Shown: positions 37,707-41,448 of the stretch, one piece after another
How positions within the stretch are numbered: position 1 is the stretch's first letter
Layout: every line of letters begins with the position of its first letter
Virus record (IMG/VR): IMGVR_UViG_3300023099_000013
Span: 1-41,448 of that record
Strand: one strand, 5' to 3'
DNA from: a virus
Length of the DNA stretch: 41,448 bases
Translations under genes and position numbers: made by a program
Notes under the pieces: model-generated
Told to the model about the DNA's origin: nothing
Database searches by the model: none
What the model saw: only the letters and a program-made list of their open reading frames with translations

Positions 37707-39509
37707 TTAAAATGGTATTTGTTCTTCTTCGTTATATTGCTCTCCAAAGGCGTCTGATGCTGTTAATTTAGGTAATTCTTTTTTTTCTTCTGCTTGTTTA
37801 ATTTCATCATCAATTATGCAGTAAGTTGGCGGCTGTGTTCCAAATTCATAATAACGCCCACTTGGAAGATGATATTCAAATTCTTGAGAACCTCCTATTT
37901 CTCCTTGGAATTTCATTTTAGTTTTTAAATTTTCGAACACAGTCTTAGCTTCGCTTTCCTCATTTCCAAAATAACGATAAATACTAAATCCGTCATGTGT
38001 TTGATTTCTAAAATCAGAACTTCCTGAAACATCGTAAAGCGTTGGCGATGTATAAAATCCATCAGAACCTTTTTGCATTTTAGTGGGATGCGCAACTAAA
38101 AATATAATTACGTTGTTCATCTGTGCAAACATGGTAAGCTTTGTAAGGACTTCATTTATCTGGTCAAGCTTATTGCCTTTTCCATCAAAACCCAATTTAT
38201 TAAAAGCATCGATTACAAAAATATCAATTCCATAGCTGAACATCTGTTCCCTAAACTTTTCAAAAAGCCAATTCCAAGTAGGAAATTCCCCGTTTTCAGT
38301 TCCAGTAAGGTAAATTTTTTCTTCAGCCCATTCTTTATATCGTGAAATATCTTCTTTCGAAATTCTAGGGCAATCAGCATTATCATAAAAGAAATTTTTA
38401 CCGAAAACCTTTTCAATAAAGGTCGTGTGATGCAATTCAAAAGGATGGTGTTCGGGACTGAAAAAAGAAGCTTTCATTTTGTAGTCCCTTATCAAATTCA
38501 AAACATACCATTCCGTAAAATTTGATTTACCGTGAGAAGGAATTCCTGTTCCTGTAATCAAATGACCACGCATTACAGAAAAAACCTTTTTTAAATTTCC
38601 AAAACAATGATGCTTTGGATAAATAGTTTCCGGAATTCCGTTTTCATATAGGCTTAATATTCCATCGTAACAGTCAGAAACTTTAAAAGTTCCGCTAACA
38701 GGATATTTTTGAGTTTTATAAGCGGTTTTATCCAGTATTCCACTTATCAAATCATCATTAGCATCTTTACCTTCAAATAAAATTCTTTCGCACCTGTAAC
38801 GCCCTAAACGCTGCACAATCTTTTCAGCTACTTCATTTCCTTTTTCGTCATTGTCTGTTGCTATAAAGAATTTTTTAATGTCCTTGATATATTTTTCAGA
38901 ATTAACCCAATAGTTATCATTGTCGTTTGCACCGTTTGGAACAGAAATAACATTTTTTATTCCGATTTCATAAAAAGCAAGTACGTCAAACTCTCCTTCA
39001 ACTATGTAGCATTCGTCTTGACCTATTACTGAATTTATATTGTAGAAAATAGACTTTGCATTTTTGCTTTGGGTAAATGATTTTCCTTTTCCACGATATT
39101 TTTTATTTACAACAGTATCGCCTTCGAAATAATTGAAAACCAAATTCTGGACTTCCTTTGATATTTTTGGCTGATAAAATGATTCTTGCGTAATTCCTAA
39201 ATTTATTAATGTGCTTTGGCTTATTTTTCTATTTTCGCAAGCTTTCACAAATTCATCTGATATTTGCGTATAGTTTTTCCAATTCTGAATAGGCAAAGTA
39301 TATTCTGTTTTTTCAATAGACTTTTCTATACTGTCTTTAAAAAATAATCCTTCGCAATGAAAACACTTTCCAACTCCTGAATTAAAATTAACGTAAAGAG
39401 GTCTGTCTGTTTTATTTTTCCTTTCGTCCGTACAAATCGGACATTTTAATTTAGCCGTACCTGAAACCTTATTCGTTTGAATTAAATTCCAATCATGTAT
39501 TTTTTTCAT
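37707..39509 (-). CDS. Bifunctional primase-helicase
   Basis: 600 aa, T7 gp4-like layout. Zinc-binding CPIC (23-26) and CFHC (49-52); TOPRIM with IVEGEFD (169-175, Glu171) and ATDND (217-221); DnaB-type helicase with Walker A GTGIPSHGKS (320-329) and Walker B-like IDIFVIDAFNKLG, then LVAHPTK. It unwinds the fork and makes RNA primers. No DNA polymerase gene is present, so host polymerase is probably used. Overlaps the initiator stop by one base. Confidence 0.93.
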   Translation of the reverse strand: MKKIHDWNLIQTNKVSGTAKLKCPICTDERKNKTDRPLYVNFNSGVGKCFHCEGLFFKDSIEKSIEKTEYTLPIQNWKNYTQISDEFVKACENRKISQSTLINLGITQESFYQPKISKEVQNLVFNYFEGDTVVNKKYRGKGKSFTQSKNAKSIFYNINSVIGQDECYIVEGEFDVLAFYEIGIKNVISVPNGANDNDNYWVNSEKYIKDIKKFFIATDNDEKGNEVAEKIVQRLGRYRCERILFEGKDANDDLISGILDKTAYKTQKYPVSGTFKVSDCYDGILSLYENGIPETIYPKHHCFGNLKKVFSVMRGHLITGTGIPSHGKSNFTEWYVLNLIRDYKMKASFFSPEHHPFELHHTTFIEKVFGKNFFYDNADCPRISKEDISRYKEWAEEKIYLTGTENGEFPTWNWLFEKFREQMFSYGIDIFVIDAFNKLGFDGKGNKLDQINEVLTKLTMFAQMNNVIIFLVAHPTKMQKGSDGFYTSPTLYDVSGSSDFRNQTHDGFSIYRYFGNEESEAKTVFENLKTKMKFQGEIGGSQEFEYHLPSGRYYEFGTQPPTYCIIDDEIKQAEEKKELPKLTASDAFGEQYNEEEQIPF

Positions 39510-40159
39510 CAGAATCTACTTTTATCTCCGTGAGCAGGATTACGTTTTTGTTCAGGTATTTTTTCGATATAAGGCATTGTCTGAAGTAGTTTTGATTTCC
39601 AATTTTTAATTACCTTGTCATTTCCATCTTTCCAATCGTTAGCTAACCAAGCATCATATTTATTTTTTAAAGCCGATTGTTTTACTGTTTTTTCTTTTTC
39701 TAAAGCATAAATTAAAAATTCTGAAAATTCTGGTATATTAGTTTCTTTGTTATTTGTTTTATTGTATATTGGTTTATCTATACTATCAATGCTTCGTTCC
39801 GTGCTTTCACTTTGCTTTGTTCCGTGCTTTATAAATGCTTTGTCAAGTGCTTTATCAAGTGCTTTATCATAATTTAATAAAGCAACTATATTGCTTGAGT
39901 GTTGATTTTTTGATTTTTCAATCATTTCAATAAAACCAAAATCAACTAAATCGGATAAAGTTTTTATGTATGTATTATAGCTTCTAATGCCAATGGCTTC
40001 TTTTGCCATTGTAGTAGGAAGTCCAAATTTTGATTTCCAACCAAGACGGTTGCAATGCTCAACGGTAAAGGAATAAAGAGCGCAATGAGTAGGTTTAATT
40101 TTTTCTGGATTCTCGAAAGCAAAATCCCAAAAGTTACGCATAAGTACAAAGTAATCCAT
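39509..40159 (-). CDS. Replication initiator / winged-helix DNA-binding protein
   Basis: 216 aa. N-terminal 1-105 looks like a winged helix (HCALYSFTVEHCNRLGWKSKFGLPTTMAKEAIGIRSYNTYIKTLSDLVDFGFIEMIEK), then a Lys/Ser-rich linker with DKALDKAL repeat, then a small C-terminal helical domain (FLIYALEKEKTVKQSALKNKYDAWLANDW). This layout and the position before the primase-helicase resemble phage replisome organisers that load the helicase. It follows leader pseudoknot 2. Confidence 0.75.
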   Translation of the reverse strand: MDYFVLMRNFWDFAFENPEKIKPTHCALYSFTVEHCNRLGWKSKFGLPTTMAKEAIGIRSYNTYIKTLSDLVDFGFIEMIEKSKNQHSSNIVALLNYDKALDKALDKAFIKHGTKQSESTERSIDSIDKPIYNKTNNKETNIPEFSEFLIYALEKEKTVKQSALKNKYDAWLANDWKDGNDKVIKNWKSKLLQTMPYIEKIPEQKRNPAHGDKSRF

Positions 40160-40179
40160 AGTGAGTAGAATAAAAAGTT

Positions 40180-40256
40180 AAAGTCCCATAAATCCCCCGC
40201 TCACTACTTCAGGTTCATTATAGGACTTTTATAATGTTTTTATGTAATGTAGTGAG
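40180..40256 (-). ncRNA. Leader pseudoknot 2 (replication operon, unit B)
   Basis: RNA from the minus strand. Arm A (40256-40249, CUCACUAC) pairs perfectly with A' (40207-40200, GUAGUGAG). Arm B (40229-40223, AAAGUCC) pairs with B' (40186-40180, GGACUUU), with 4 more pairs after one mismatch. It shares GUAGYGAGYGGGGG with leader 1, with an A-U/G-C compensatory change in stem A. It begins about 6 nt after the -7 box and ends 20 nt before the initiator ATG. Confidence 0.7.
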
Positions 40257-40262
40257 TTACAA

Positions 40263-40292
40263 CAAAAATACGATAATATTTCAAATACACAA
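40263..40292 (-). promoter_or_regulatory. Promoter of the replication operon
   Basis: Minus strand -33 TTG (40292-40290), 19-nt spacer, -7 TATTTTTG (40270-40263), matching TAnnTTTG. Overlaps the last codon region of the upstream gene. Transcription would start at the leader pseudoknot. Confidence 0.65.
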
Positions 40293-40562
40293 CTACTCCA
40301 TGAAATTTATTTTGCTTTGAATAATTAAAAATGTTTGAGTAATATAAATAACTTCAGGAAATTCATTTTCTTTAGGTTTATTTATTCTTACTCTTGGAAT
40401 TATATTAAAATTGCTTATTTTTACAAATGAATTTTCTCTGTAAAATCCGGTTCTATTTGTAATGTAATCAGGCTTAACTTTAAGTTTTCTAATTCTATAA
40501 GAAATACTTGCTTTTTTAAGTCCCAATGATTTACACATATCTTTTGTAGTAAAATATTCCAT
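40293..40562 (-). CDS. Small HTH-type DNA-binding protein
   Basis: 89 aa. FTTKDMCKSLGLKKASISYRIRKLKVKPDYITNRTGFYRENSFVKI reads as an N-terminal MerR/excisionase-like helix-turn-helix (helices TTKDMCKSL, KASISYRIRKL) with a short wing. Possible regulator of the adjacent replication operon. ATG overlaps the stop of the preceding gene (TAATG). Confidence 0.65.
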   Translation of the reverse strand: MEYFTTKDMCKSLGLKKASISYRIRKLKVKPDYITNRTGFYRENSFVKISNFNIIPRVRINKPKENEFPEVIYITQTFLIIQSKINFME

Positions 40563-40924
40563 TACTCAAATAATTTAAGTGATTGTTCTTGTTTTCTGTT
40601 TTGTTGCTGTTTAAGGCGATAAGTTTCGCTATTCCATAAAGTCTGTGGCCGGCCGTGGCATATTGGGTTTTTACTTTTACGAAATCCGTTAGCCGAAATA
40701 ATACCAAGCTTTTTAACTTCATTTATTACCGAACCCCAAATACGAGGTTCTGTAGGAGGTTCGTTTCCAAGCGCATAAAACGAATCTTTTAATTCTTCTG
40801 TAGTAAATGGCTTCATCTGTATTTTGCACCATTCAATAGCAAATCCTAAAGCTTTTATATGATATGAAATGTTGCCATTCTTTACGCTTTCAATTGCTTC
40901 TTCTTTTGTTTGTGTTTTTTTCAT
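40562..40924 (-). CDS. Hypothetical protein, winged-helix-like
   Basis: 120 aa. HIKALGFAIEWCKIQMKPFTTEELKDSFYALGNEPPTEPRIWGSVINEVKKLGIISANGFRKSKNPICHGRPQTLWN has the helix-helix-strand rhythm of a winged helix (the wing near RKSKNPICHGRP). I recall this as a common phage hypothetical located by replication genes. 2 nt after the DUF1367 gene. Confidence 0.65.
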   Translation of the reverse strand: MKKTQTKEEAIESVKNGNISYHIKALGFAIEWCKIQMKPFTTEELKDSFYALGNEPPTEPRIWGSVINEVKKLGIISANGFRKSKNPICHGRPQTLWNSETYRLKQQQNRKQEQSLKLFE

Positions 40925-40926
40925 TT

Positions 40927-41340
40927 CTAAAAGTATTGAGTTACATTTTCAATAATATCATCCCGATCAAAATTAAAACACCTTACTATCGTGTCTATAA
41001 CTCGGTTATAAAGCTCTGAAAATTCGATTTCATCCATATTTGAAAAAGAAATACTTTTCGCTTCTTTTATTTCTTCTCCGTGGATTCCGTATCTGATTTC
41101 GTAAAATCCTGATTCAATAATCAAATCTTTTCTCAAATATTCCAAGTTGTTATATTGTTCTTGGTTTTGGTAAAGCATATTTACCAACGCAAAAAACTTT
41201 TTATGAAATTTGTAATTTCTTGGTTTGGAATATTTAAAAACAAAAGGCTCGTTTAGGGCAATCTTTTTTGCATTTTCATAGTCAGTATCGTATGCGGGTT
41301 TAAACGAGCCGTTAAGTTGCTTAATTAGCGTAATTTCCAT
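40927..41340 (-). CDS. DUF1367-family phage protein
   Basis: 137 aa. SFKPAYDTDYENAKKIALNEPFVFKYSKPRNYKFHKKFFALVNMLYQNQ and the end region MDEIEFSELYNRVIDTIVRCF match the DUF1367 pattern found beside recombination and replication genes in many phages. Unknown activity. Its start overlaps the stop of the RecE-like gene through the circular join, which places it in the same operon. Confidence 0.8.
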   Translation of the reverse strand: MEITLIKQLNGSFKPAYDTDYENAKKIALNEPFVFKYSKPRNYKFHKKFFALVNMLYQNQEQYNNLEYLRKDLIIESGFYEIRYGIHGEEIKEAKSISFSNMDEIEFSELYNRVIDTIVRCFNFDRDDIIENVTQYF

Positions 41341-41448
41341 TACTCTATATCAATTGAATCAGTTTCAAAACCTTTAATCCATTTAGGCTTATATGCAGTT
41401 CTTAATTGAACATCGAAAAAGTTGAAACTTTCTGACCAGGGTTTTCTT
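41314..41448. repeat. Terminal overlap: circular closure of the genome (copy 2)
   Basis: Copy of bases 1-136 lacking C127. It includes the start of the DUF1367 gene and a truncated 3' part of the RecE-like exonuclease gene; do not count this as a second gene. The one-base difference lies 9 bases from the end, typical of contig-end error. Confidence 0.93.

Noticed and set aside
1-41448. Integrase, CI-type repressor, tRNA, CRISPR array, insertion sequence
   Set aside because: Searched by eye on both strands for catalytic signatures, cloverleaf arms, spaced repeats and transposase motifs; none supported.

Overview
The window is one complete, circularly closed genome of about 41.3 kb from a tailed dsDNA phage of the HK97-capsid, long non-contractile tail (siphovirus-like) kind. 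Bases 41314-41448 repeat bases 1-136 with a single one-base difference. Two genes overlap across the join (stop of the exonuclease at 27, start of the next gene at 25-27, repeated as 41338-41340), so the contig should be read as a circle. The host is very probably a Bacteroidota bacterium, most likely Flavobacterium or a relative. The DNA is AT-rich, Shine-Dalgarno sequences are absent, many upstream regions carry the Bacteroidota -7 box TAnnTTTG, and several gene families are typical of flavobacterial phages. No integrase, CI-type repressor, tRNA or CRISPR was seen.

Almost everything is on the minus strand, so operons read from high to low coordinates. From promoters and terminators I infer these units. 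(A) From about 3264 down through 27 and across the join to 40293: a lipoprotein, small proteins, RecE-like exonuclease, ERF annealing protein and a DUF1367 protein. (B) 40159 to 36558: replication initiator, primase-helicase, NinG. (C) 36456 to 34420: a DUF7768/deoxyribosyltransferase-like protein, an adenine methyltransferase broken by an amber codon, and a cytosine methyltransferase. (D) 34286 to 29681: many small accessory proteins. (E) 29527 to 28914: an ART-like candidate and a small HTH protein. (F) 28795 to 26762: lipoprotein, small and large terminase. (G) 26327 to 7761: portal, protease, capsid, neck, tail tube, tape measure, tail tip, fibres and a membrane protein. (H) 6508 to 5350: membrane/holin-like proteins and M15 endolysin. 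(I, J) 5233 to 4846: three tiny ORFs between terminators. (K) 4640 to 3340: small proteins and an overlapping spanin-like pair. One cassette (L, 6681-7681) runs on the plus strand and converges with unit G on a shared terminator.

The most interesting signal is not a protein. Five of these units (B, C, G, K and L) begin with a promoter-proximal RNA leader of the same topology. The transcript 5' end (arm A) pairs with the loop (A') of a downstream hairpin B/B', giving a crossing pseudoknot. The sequences of the stems differ, but the pairing is kept. Arm B ends in CCU, arm B' begins with GG (usually GGG), and the structure ends 8-21 nt before the start codon. This looks like a shared cis-acting RNA control element used across replication, modification, structural and accessory operons. 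I do not recognise it as a known class.

Other points: an adenine methyltransferase interrupted by an in-frame TAG although TAG is an ordinary stop elsewhere in this genome, a second short ORF interrupted by TAA upstream of the portal, ten or so ORFs under 60 codons, and a perfect 28-bp palindrome at 4808-4835.
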